Source: Roseburia rectibacter
GTDB taxonomy: Bacteria > Bacillota > Clostridia > Lachnospirales > Lachnospiraceae
Length of the DNA stretch: 64,000 nt
Reading direction: 5' to 3'
Assembly: GCF_014287515.2 (NCBI RefSeq)
Contig: NZ_CP092473.1
Coordinates: 1,577,001-1,641,000, forward strand
Part shown: positions 27,331 to 35,192 of the stretch, one piece after another
How positions within the stretch are numbered: position 1 is the stretch's first letter
How the letters are laid out: the number at the start of each line of letters is the position of its first letter
Position numbers and translations under genes: made by a program
Notes under the pieces: model-generated
What the model was told of the DNA's origin: nothing
The model's input: only the letters and a program-made list of their open reading frames with translations
Database searches by the model: none

Positions 27331-27646
27331 GGAAGATATAAGCAGAGAGATTATCCGTAACTATTTCCTCAATGATTTCTTCAAAGACCATTGCAATACT
27401 TATTCTGTCACAGGTTCCGGCGAGTGTCCGATTTACTGGCTTTTTGACAGTGGAAAGCAGAATGGTTTCAAGGCGTTGGTATATTTGCATCGTTATAATG
27501 CGGATACAATCGGCAGTGTGCGTGTATACTATCTGTATCTGATGCAACGTGTTTATGAATCTGAGATAGGACGTATGCAGGATACGATTGATAATAGCAA
27601 GAACAGCAGAGAAGTATCACTGGCAACAAAGCGTAAGGAAAAATAA
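27322..27646 (+). pseudogene. pglX: Second pglX C-terminal fragment
   Basis: About 108 codons closely matching 23613-23930 of the upstream pglX remnant (both contain FKDHCN, FDSGKQNGFKALVYLHRYNADT and SEIGRMQDTIDNS). The copies differ at many positions, so they are not a recent duplication. The fragment ends with a stop inside the coiled segment. It marks the right border of the inserted three-gene module. Confidence 0.75.
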
Positions 27647-27670
27647 TATAAGATGCTGGAGGTGATCATA

Positions 27671-29170
27671 TTGACGATAGAAGAAATTCAGGCTGGCGAA
27701 TCAAAAAATGTGGAATTTAAGGTACAAAGACCGAAGGACAGTATAAAATATATGAAAACCGTTGTGGCTTTCTCAAATGGTGATGGTGGGTGTATTATAT
27801 TTGGTATAGATGATAGAAGTCATGAAATAGTTGGAATTCCGAAAGAAAAGGTTTTTTCAGAAATTGATGCTATTACTACAGCAATTTCTGATACATGTGA
27901 GCCGATTATTATTCCGGATGTTTACTTACAGACGATAGATGATAAGACCATTATTATTGCGGAGATTAGTGCGGGAAAACAGCGACCTTATTATATTAAA
28001 TCTATGGGAATCAATGAGGGTACTTTTATTAGGGTATCTGGTACATCCCGTCATGCAGATCGTGAGTTGACAGCAGAGATGTACTATGAGGATGAAGGGC
28101 GTTCTTATGATAAGGTGATCTGTAGAGACAAAACAGTAACGGATGAAGAAATTGAAGAACTTTGTCATCAAATGAAAGAGGTGGCGATTACCAATGCGAA
28201 GTCTGAGACACAGAAAGAGGCAGTGAAAGATGTGACGAAAAATGTGTTGCTTAGCTGGGGACTTTTGGCAGAAGCGGAAGATGGAAGTATTCATCCTACT
28301 AATGGTTATGTTTTTTTATTGGGAAAAGATTGTTTCCTATCGCAGATTCAATGTGGGATGTTCAAAGGAAACACGCGTGCTGTTTTTGTAGATAAACGTG
28401 AGTATGATGGACCATTGTGGAAACAGATTGATGATGCGTTCAAGTTTGTGCTGCGAAATATTCATCTTGGTGCAAGATTGAATGGTATCTATCGACAGGA
28501 CATTTATGAGTTGCCACCGGACAGTATCAGAGAGTTGATTATTAATGCGGTAATGAATTGTAGTTTCTTACAAAGCTCGCATATTCAGGTTGCTATTTAT
28601 GACAACCGGTTGGAAATTACTTCACCGGGTGGTCTTATGCCGGGAGTAACATTAGATAAGATGAAAGAAGGATATTCAAAAATCCGAAATCGAGCATTAG
28701 CTCATGCCTTCTCATATATGAATTTGATTGAAGCATGGGGAAGTGGAATCCCAAAATTGATGAAGAATATGCGGGATTATGGGCTGCTGGAACCGGAGTT
28801 TCTTGATATGGAGACAGCTCTTCGTATCAATCTTTATCGTAACATAGAAAATGTTCAGCTTGGTACTACCCAAGTTGCCCAAGGTACTACCCAAGTTGCC
28901 CAAGATACTACCCAAGCTACCCAAGATACTACCCAAGCTGCTCAGAATATAATCCAAGATGACATCCCGACTGTTATAGGTGATGAAGATAAAAAAATAT
29001 TGGAGATAATTAAAATAAATCCGTATACATCTCAAAGAGAAATAGCGAAAGCACTTGACTGGAAAATTGACAGAGTAAAATACTATCTAAAGAAAATGAA
29101 ACGTGAAGGAATTGTACGGCGTGTTGGAAGCAGCCAAAAAGGATATTGGGAAGTGAACCCCAAAATATAG
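27671..29170 (+). CDS. AlbA_2 (Schlafen-like) ATP-binding protein with winged helix
   Basis: 499 residues from a TTG at 27671, preferred because GGAGGTG lies seven bases upstream. Residues 1-140 are an AlbA_2 domain (GESKNVEFKVQ, then VVAFSNGDGGCIIFGIDD). A middle ATP-binding GHKL-like part follows (DSIRELIINAVMN, EITSPGGLMPG, EAWGSGIPK). Then come four 21-bp repeats (28863-28944, unit TTQVAQ plus one residue) and a C-terminal winged helix (REIAKALDWKIDRVKYYLKKM). Such proteins are often regulators or accessory genes inside BREX loci. The usual histidine of NAVAHR is altered here to NAVMNC, unlike its paralogue. Confidence 0.75.
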   Translation: MTIEEIQAGESKNVEFKVQRPKDSIKYMKTVVAFSNGDGGCIIFGIDDRSHEIVGIPKEKVFSEIDAITTAISDTCEPIIIPDVYLQTIDDKTIIIAEISAGKQRPYYIKSMGINEGTFIRVSGTSRHADRELTAEMYYEDEGRSYDKVICRDKTVTDEEIEELCHQMKEVAITNAKSETQKEAVKDVTKNVLLSWGLLAEAEDGSIHPTNGYVFLLGKDCFLSQIQCGMFKGNTRAVFVDKREYDGPLWKQIDDAFKFVLRNIHLGARLNGIYRQDIYELPPDSIRELIINAVMNCSFLQSSHIQVAIYDNRLEITSPGGLMPGVTLDKMKEGYSKIRNRALAHAFSYMNLIEAWGSGIPKLMKNMRDYGLLEPEFLDMETALRINLYRNIENVQLGTTQVAQGTTQVAQDTTQATQDTTQAAQNIIQDDIPTVIGDEDKKILEIIKINPYTSQREIAKALDWKIDRVKYYLKKMKREGIVRRVGSSQKGYWEVNPKI

Positions 29171-29199
29171 GATGAAAAGGTGAATGATGAAGTAAATCA

Positions 29200-30359
29200 A
29201 TGGCAGAATTAAACTTAAAGCAGATTATAGATAAACTAAATACAGAATTTACCAGGGAACATCGTAAGTTGGTATTCTGGTATGACGATAAAGGCGATTT
29301 CGCAGAGGATATTGACAGCGTAGAGCTTACAAATGCCAAGGTATACAAGCTGACAAAGGATAATCAGTTTTATACAAAGTATTTTCTCGAAAAATAGGAT
29401 ATTACAACAAATTATCTGATTTATGCACCTTTTCCAAAGCCGCTGGTCACAGAAAATCATCTGGAGGATACTTGTGCTTATTCTAAACGGTTTTATGCGG
29501 ATAGAGCATCGTTGTTGTCGGTAGATCTGGGAATTGAAGAAAAATATAAGCCAATCATTGAAAAGCATATCAAGTTCTTTGGAAATAAAGAGCGATTGCA
29601 GAGGTTTTATGATTTGGAGATTGAAAATTTCAATGAAGAAAATATTCTGACCGGAATTATGAGTGCGGTATGCAGGACAAGAACCAATTCTTTTGATGAA
29701 GTGATCCGTGTACTGATTACAGAGGACGGTTTTATTGATAATAAGTACCTTGAGGAATTTGCAAAGTATGATATAGAGAGCGAGTTCTGGAAATTATGTG
29801 AGCAGCAATTTGGTTTTTCTATGGATGCTCCGAATTTGGAAAAACTTGTTATCACCATGTTTGTGACTTATGCAGACCACTATATTGATGCGGAGATGCC
29901 GAAAAGCTGGGGACAGTTTATTTCCTATAAGTCAGGTAATATCATTGCGTTTCTGGACAACCTGATGAACAATATTTTATACCGTGAAAAGTATGATGAA
30001 TTGTCACAATATGTCGCAGAATGTCTGAATGCATCGGAAGAGCTGAGTAAATGGTATGAGAAAGAAGCATATGAACAGACCTGGGGTGTGCGCACGTTAC
30101 AGAGAAATATAGATACACAGTATTATTACCGTTTATTACAGTCTAAAGACAAAGAACCCGTAGAGCATGAAATGAAAGAAAAAACTCTTACTTATCAGCA
30201 GGATAAACTGGAGTTTATAAAAAATCCGATTGTTGTTGAATTTTTGGGGCTGACGCCGGATATATCTTTTACAGAAACAAAACTTGAAGCATGCATTATT
30301 ACAAATTTGCAGAAACTTTACAAAGAAACCAATTTGATTTCAGATCAGGAGGTAGCAAT
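29200..30359 (+). pseudogene. pglZ: pglZ remnant with in-frame stop, fused to a DUF1016 fragment
   Basis: The start NLKQIIDKLNTEFTREHRKL and LVFWYDDKGDFAEDI are the N-terminus of BREX-1 PglZ. A TAG at 29395-29397 interrupts it in frame; the same frame continues (NYLIYAPFPKPLVTEN, then KRFYADRASLLSVDLGI) to about 30200. The alkaline-phosphatase-like core is missing. From about 30205 the sequence switches to the start of a DUF1016/YhcG nuclease (IKNPIVVEFLGLTPD), itself broken. No functional PglZ can be made. Confidence 0.8.
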
Positions 30360-31862
30360 ATGGCAGAAGATACGTTGTTTTCCGGCGAATCAAAGAATGT
30401 TGAGTACAAGATTACTGTACCAGAAAAAAGCGAAAAATACATGAAAACAGTGGTAGCTTTTGCCAATGGCAGAGGTGGCAGGATTGTTTTTGGAATAGAT
30501 GATAAGTCTTTAGATGTTGTTGGAATGGATGTAGATAATATTTATAAGACCATGGATGCCATTACCAATGCAATTTCTGATTCCTGTGAGCCGGCTATCA
30601 GACCAGATGTTGCTATGCAGGCCGTCAGGGATAAGACAGTGATTGTGTTGGAGATACTTCCGGGTGCAGAGCGTCCGTATTATATCAAATCACAGGGCAT
30701 GTTTGAGGGTACTTATGTGCGTGTGGCAGGCACGACCAGACATGTGGAAGATTATATGTTAAAAGAACTGATTCTGGAGGGGAAGAATCGCTATTTTGAC
30801 AGTGAAATATGCCAGAATATGAAAATAACTGACGGTGAGATTGAGGAACTTTGTAAGAGCATGAAAGAGACTGCTATACGAAATACATGGCAGGACAGCG
30901 AAAAGGCAAAGATTAAGGATGTTACCAAAAATGTGCTGATTTCATGGGGGGTTCTGAAGGAAGAAGGCGGAAATGTATATCCGACGAATGCGTATGCACT
31001 TCTGACCGGACGGATGTTTCAGCAGCCAGTTATTCAATGTGGTGTATTCAAGGGAATCAATAGAGCCCATTTTGTGGATCGAAGAGAATTTGAAGGTTCC
31101 ATTCAGGAACAGATGGAAGCTGCATACCAGTATGTACTTGAAAAAATCAATATGGGTATGACGATAAAAGGAATGTATAGACAGGATGTGTATGAGCTGC
31201 CTACAGACAGTATCAGAGAGTTGATTGCAAATGCTGTTGCACATCGTAGTTACCTGGAACCGGGAAACATACAGGTAGCATTGTATGATAACAGGCTGGA
31301 GATTACTTCTCCAGGTATGCTTCTGAACAATGTTACGATTGCAAAAATGATGGAAGGTTACTCAAAACCGAGAAATCCTGCAATCGCAAGAGCTTTTGCA
31401 TACATGAAAATCATTGAAAAATGGGGAACCGGAATACCGAGGTTATTTGAAGCCTGCGAGGAGTATGGTTTGCCTAAACCGGAGCTGATTGATTTTGATG
31501 GCGATTTTAGGGTAAATTTATATCGAAAAAAGGAGACTGATACAGAAATTAACGAGAAAATTTACCAGAGGGTGAATGATGTGATTGGTAGGGTATATCA
31601 GAGAAAAAATGAACCTCAAAATGAACCTCAAAATGAACCCCAAAATGAACCTCAAAATGACCCCCAAAGACTTGGTGTTTTGGAAGAAGGACTTTTGAAT
31701 TTGATTCGCCAGGATGGGCATGTGACACGGGACGAAATGGCAAGTCAGATGAAGGTTTCATTAAGCACGGTTAAGCGTTCGATAAATAAATTGAAAGATA
31801 ATGGCTTAATTGAATATGAGGGCTCAAGTAAAAGTGGCTATTGGATAATTAAGCAGAGCTGA
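30360..31862 (+). CDS. AlbA_2 (Schlafen-like) ATP-binding protein, second copy
   Basis: 500 residues from the ATG at 30360 (AGGAGGTAGCAAT before it; an upstream start is rejected). Same plan as the protein at 27671: AlbA_2 domain (GESKNVEYKITVP, VVAFANGRGGRIVFGIDD), ATP-binding part with SIRELIANAVAHRSY and WGTGIPRLFE, then five 12-bp repeats (about 31610-31665, unit NEPQ), and a winged helix (VTRDEMASQMKVSLSTVKRS). The core histidine is kept here. It follows the pglZ remnant directly. A regulatory role is likely, with nucleic-acid binding by AlbA_2. Confidence 0.75.
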   Translation: MAEDTLFSGESKNVEYKITVPEKSEKYMKTVVAFANGRGGRIVFGIDDKSLDVVGMDVDNIYKTMDAITNAISDSCEPAIRPDVAMQAVRDKTVIVLEILPGAERPYYIKSQGMFEGTYVRVAGTTRHVEDYMLKELILEGKNRYFDSEICQNMKITDGEIEELCKSMKETAIRNTWQDSEKAKIKDVTKNVLISWGVLKEEGGNVYPTNAYALLTGRMFQQPVIQCGVFKGINRAHFVDRREFEGSIQEQMEAAYQYVLEKINMGMTIKGMYRQDVYELPTDSIRELIANAVAHRSYLEPGNIQVALYDNRLEITSPGMLLNNVTIAKMMEGYSKPRNPAIARAFAYMKIIEKWGTGIPRLFEACEEYGLPKPELIDFDGDFRVNLYRKKETDTEINEKIYQRVNDVIGRVYQRKNEPQNEPQNEPQNEPQNDPQRLGVLEEGLLNLIRQDGHVTRDEMASQMKVSLSTVKRSINKLKDNGLIEYEGSSKSGYWIIKQS

Positions 31863-31924
31863 ACGAATGGAAGAATTAAAATTATAGCAGAAAGAATCGG
31901 AAGAAGAAGCAGGGAGGATTTAAA

Positions 31925-33466
31925 ATGCTTCCACAAGCGTTTTTAAACAGAATGGAATCGATGCTTGGAGAGGAATATCCAGCATTTTTAGAAAGTTATG
32001 AGAAAGAAAAATATCAGGCACTGCGGTTAAACAGCATCAAGGGAGATATTGCGCAGATGAAAGACAAGGTGCCGTTTCAATTACAGCCCGTAGCATGGGC
32101 GAAAGACGGATTTTACTATGAAAAGGATGATACCCCTGGAAAGTATCCGCTTCATGAGGCTGGTGTGTATTATATCCAGGAGCCGAGTGCCATGGCTCCG
32201 GTATCTTATCTGATGGGGGATTATGATATAAAAAGACTGCCGAGCGGAGCGAGTGTAGATAGCGATCATGAAGCGGAGCTTCATGATATAGCGCACAAAG
32301 AGGCTGCATCCTGTCAGGAGCGGATCTTAGATCTTTGCGCAGCACCGGGTGGAAAGAGTACACAGATCGCGGCAAGAATGAATGAAATGTATATATCCGG
32401 TCAGTGGAACGAGCAGGGTCTTCTCATCTGTAACGAGATCCATCCGGCACGGGCAAAGATTTTGTCCGAAAATGTGGAGCGGATGGGCATTGCAAATGCG
32501 ATGGTGACAAATGAAACACCGCAGCGTTTAGCAGAGGTGTTTGAGGAGTATTTTACAAGGATTCTGGTGGATGCACCGTGTTCCGGGGAAGGAATGTTCC
32601 GTAAAAATGAGGCGGCGTGTGAAGAATGGAGTACAGAAAATGTTAAAATCTGTGCCGAAAGGCAGGATGGCATTTTAGACTGTGCGGCATCCATGCTTGC
32701 ACCGGGTGGCAGAATCGTGTATTCAACATGTACTTTTGCACCGGCAGAAAATGAAGGAAGCATGACACGCTTTTTGTTGCGGCACCCGGAGTTTCATATC
32801 GTGGAAGTAAAAAAGGCAGAAGGCATGTCGGCAGGAGTACCGGAGTGGGCTTATTTTGAAGAAGAGAAAGGACAGGTACTCCTGGAGATCGCACAGACGA
32901 TCCGGCTCTGGCCACAGCATTTAAATGGAGAAGGACATTATCTGGCTGTGCTTAAAAAAGAAGGAACGCTAAGACAGGGATATTGCCGGAATGGTGAAGA
33001 AAAAGGAATCGCGGCAAAAGATCTGAAAGTACAGGGAAAGGGAATTGTAGAATTTTTGGATTTTGCGAAAGATACATTAGATCCGCAGACATTAGCCGGA
33101 CTGGAGAAAAATGGTACATATCTGAAGTTTGGAGATCAGCTTTACCTTGCACCGAAGGGTATGCCGTCTGTAAAAGGTCTTAAAGTCTTACGTCCGGGAC
33201 TACATCTTGGAACGTTAAAGAAGAATCGTCTGGAGCCATCCCATGCACTTGCTCTGGCACTGAAAAAAGAACAGGTTCGTTATGCTGCAGATTTAGCTTC
33301 GGATGGAGATATGATCCGCAGTTACTTAAACGGTGGAACATTTTCTTATGATGGTGAAAAGGGCTGGTACCTGATCACGGCGGCTGGATTTAGTACCGGC
33401 TGGGGAAAACTGGCTGGTGGAGTCATGAAAAATCATTATCCGAAAGGACTGCGGAAAACGTGGTAG
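31925..33466 (+). CDS. rRNA cytosine-C5 methyltransferase, RsmF/NOL1 family
   Basis: 513 residues with AGGAGGATTTAAA upstream. N-terminal PUA-like part (LPQAFLNRMESMLGEEY, typical of RsmF), SAM motif DLCAAPGGKSTQIAA, catalytic motif DAPCSGEGMFRK and the second cysteine in YSTCTFAPAENE. A C-terminal extension (GLHLGTLKKNRLEPSHALAL) is the RsmF-type RNA-binding end. All catalytic residues are present. It methylates a cytosine in 16S rRNA in known members; the exact position is not readable here. Confidence 0.88.
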   Translation: MLPQAFLNRMESMLGEEYPAFLESYEKEKYQALRLNSIKGDIAQMKDKVPFQLQPVAWAKDGFYYEKDDTPGKYPLHEAGVYYIQEPSAMAPVSYLMGDYDIKRLPSGASVDSDHEAELHDIAHKEAASCQERILDLCAAPGGKSTQIAARMNEMYISGQWNEQGLLICNEIHPARAKILSENVERMGIANAMVTNETPQRLAEVFEEYFTRILVDAPCSGEGMFRKNEAACEEWSTENVKICAERQDGILDCAASMLAPGGRIVYSTCTFAPAENEGSMTRFLLRHPEFHIVEVKKAEGMSAGVPEWAYFEEEKGQVLLEIAQTIRLWPQHLNGEGHYLAVLKKEGTLRQGYCRNGEEKGIAAKDLKVQGKGIVEFLDFAKDTLDPQTLAGLEKNGTYLKFGDQLYLAPKGMPSVKGLKVLRPGLHLGTLKKNRLEPSHALALALKKEQVRYAADLASDGDMIRSYLNGGTFSYDGEKGWYLITAAGFSTGWGKLAGGVMKNHYPKGLRKTW

Positions 33467-33518
33467 TGTATTTTTGTACAAATATGGAATGTACAAAGAA
33501 CAGCAAAAAATGAGGATA

Positions 33519-33557
33519 GTGTGAAAAATACATTTTTTACACGCAAGATTTGTGCTT
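33519..33557. repeat. Dispersed 39-bp hairpin repeat, copy B
   Basis: GTGTGAAAAATACATTTTTT then ACACGCAAGATTTGTGCTT; same unit as copies A and C. It lies before the broken MATE gene, with AAAATGAAGATTAGT before that start. Confidence 0.75.
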
Positions 33558-33584
33558 AAAAACAGTGTAAAAATGAAGATTAGT

Positions 33585-34171
33585 ATGTTACAGCAGGATC
33601 TTACAACAGGAAATATCACATCGAAGCTGTGGATGTTTGCACTGCCGCTCATGCTTGGCAATGTCATGCAGCAGTTTTATAATCTGGCAGATACCTGGAT
33701 CGTTGGCAGATATATCGGATCGGATGCGATGGCAGCGGTGGGAATCAAAGGGACTGCAGAGGCGACGACCATTTCCTGGTATATATCGGGAGTGGGACTG
33801 ATGATCTATTATCATATATGTTATCCGTCGTAAACAGCTTTGGCACGGTCGTAATGTCTGCATTTGTGGGAGCGGGTAAGAAAGAAATCATAGAAGTCGG
33901 AGTGACCTATTTAAGGATTGAAGGGGCATGTTATATCGGAATCGGTGTACTTTTTATGCTTTACGGTTATTACCGGGCGGTGAATATTCCGAAAATGTCT
34001 CTGATACTGACGATCATTTCACTTGGAACAAGAGTTCTTCTGGCATACACACTGCCGAAAATAGCCGGAATAGGAGTGATCGGCATCTGGGTGGCAATCC
34101 CGATCGGATGGCTGCTTGCAGATGTGTATGGAATCCGATATTATTTAAAAAGACACCCTTTCACAGAGTAG
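33585..34171 (+). pseudogene. MATE efflux pump, internally deleted
   Basis: The N-terminus (QQDLTTGNITSKLWMFALP, then LMLGNVMQQFYNLADTWIVG) is a clear MATE start with about 80 residues. The frame then shifts near 33810, and the sequence resumes in another frame with the family's C-terminal part (MSAFVGAGKKEII, GIGVIGIWVAIPIGW) up to 34171. Some 230 central residues are missing. An intact MATE pump lies 3 kb downstream. Not functional. Confidence 0.75.
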
Positions 34172-34188
34172 TGAAGGAGTGTCTTTCC
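34146..34188. terminator. Bidirectional terminator between the MATE remnant and folT
   Basis: The arms AAAGACACCCTTTCAC and GTGAAGGAGTGTCTTT (one imperfect position) enclose six bases, with A/T tracts on both sides. The genes converge here. Confidence 0.65.
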
Positions 34189-34249
34189 CTATTACATAAA
34201 AAGCCCTACGGGCAGAAGTTGTTCTTGTTTTAATGAAATCGGATTCCTG

Positions 34250-34831
34250 TCAGGCGCGCTCTTTGGCACCTGTTGTTATTGTGAAAAATCCAAACTGTGC
34301 TGCGATTTTTCTGGCGTAAGTCAGGGCGAAAAATAAGATAAAGCTGTCGATCGGCAGCATGATCACGTTTTTGATCACACGCGGGCCGAGCAGTGCAATA
34401 AATCCTTTGCCGTAAAGCATGGAGATCCAGAGCGTATTCAGACCGCAGTTGATGACCAGCTTTACAAAAAACTCGGCGATCACGATACGCTTGATGGAGA
34501 CTGGACGACGGTAGAGCAGGCTGCCGTAGATCAGACCGGAAAGCATGGCATTAAAGGTGAATCCAAAGAAAAAAGGACCATCCGGCTTTAAGACATACTT
34601 TAACAGGTCAAGTGCACCGCCAAACAGGCATCCGACAACCGGACCAAACAAAAATTCGACAATGCGGTTCGGCAGACCGGAAAAGCCGATCTTGATGTAG
34701 GGACCAAGCTGGATACTTGCCACAAGACTAAGCACGATGGCGAGTGCAGCTAAGAGTCCACAGAGCACGATCGTCTTTGTGCGACACAGCTCTTTTAGTG
34801 ATTGTTGATACAGTTCTTTTAATTTTTTCAT
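34250..34831 (-). CDS. folT: Folate ECF transporter substrate-binding subunit FolT
   Basis: 193 residues from the ATG at 34831 (GGAGGC upstream on the minus strand; a longer frame is rejected). Five to six membrane segments; typical ECF S-component text LAALAIVLSLVASIQLGPYIKIGF and FGPVVGCLFGGALDLLKYVLKPDG. Upstream is a tetrahydrofolate riboswitch, which settles the substrate as folate. The shared ECF ATPases and T subunit would be encoded elsewhere. Confidence 0.9.
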   Translation of the reverse strand: MKKLKELYQQSLKELCRTKTIVLCGLLAALAIVLSLVASIQLGPYIKIGFSGLPNRIVEFLFGPVVGCLFGGALDLLKYVLKPDGPFFFGFTFNAMLSGLIYGSLLYRRPVSIKRIVIAEFFVKLVINCGLNTLWISMLYGKGFIALLGPRVIKNVIMLPIDSFILFFALTYARKIAAQFGFFTITTGAKERA

Positions 34832-34892
34832 AAAAAAAGCCTCCTTCCTTAGCAGTTTCCTAAAACCGCATAGAGGAGACATATACCTTTAT

Positions 34893-35004
34893 GCAGCAGC
34901 GGGATGCGAATTCTGTACCGCAAACAAAAGCATTGCTTTTGTTTTTCGTCCGTGTGACAACTCCCTGTTCACATGGCACTTAACGCACAGAGTTCTACTC
35001 TGCT
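34893..35004 (-). promoter_or_regulatory. Tetrahydrofolate (THF) riboswitch upstream of folT
   Basis: On the minus strand the conserved blocks appear in order: AGAGTAGA, GCGTTAAGTG, GGGAGTTGTCACAC, ACGAA, GCGGT and GCATCCCGCT, with complementary P1 ends (AGCAG/CTGCT). The variable stem AACAAAAGCAATGCTTTTGTT is a perfect hairpin. The block ends about 60 bases before the folT start. Confidence 0.85.
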
Positions 35005-35032
35005 AATATGAAATATTAGTTTTGACAAGTTC

Positions 35033-35062
35033 TGTTATAGCACACTGCTATAACATTGTAAA
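35033..35062 (-). promoter_or_regulatory. folT promoter with a perfect 23-bp dyad
   Basis: On the minus strand, TTTACA (35062-35057), 17 bases and TATAAC (35039-35034). The dyad TGTTATAGCA-CAC-TGCTATAACA (35033-35055) fills the spacer and covers the -10 box, as an operator would. Confidence 0.55.
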
Positions 35063-35192
35063 GAAGAACTTATATTTCATACTATATTTTTTAATATGAC
35101 TGATAAGTTATGGAAGGAAAAAGATGGATGACGGACGGGTATTTCGGTGTTAAAATAAAAAAGAAAAGAATGATGCAGGAAGGGAGACGGAA

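Noticed and set aside
28863..28944. CRISPR-like array
   Set aside because: The 21-bp units are contiguous, in frame and code for a TTQ-type linker; there are no spacers.
34198..34213. Shared 16-base string AAAAAGCCCTACGGGC as a mobile repeat
   Set aside because: Only two copies, no flanking similarity; it may simply be a small GCCC/GGGC hairpin.
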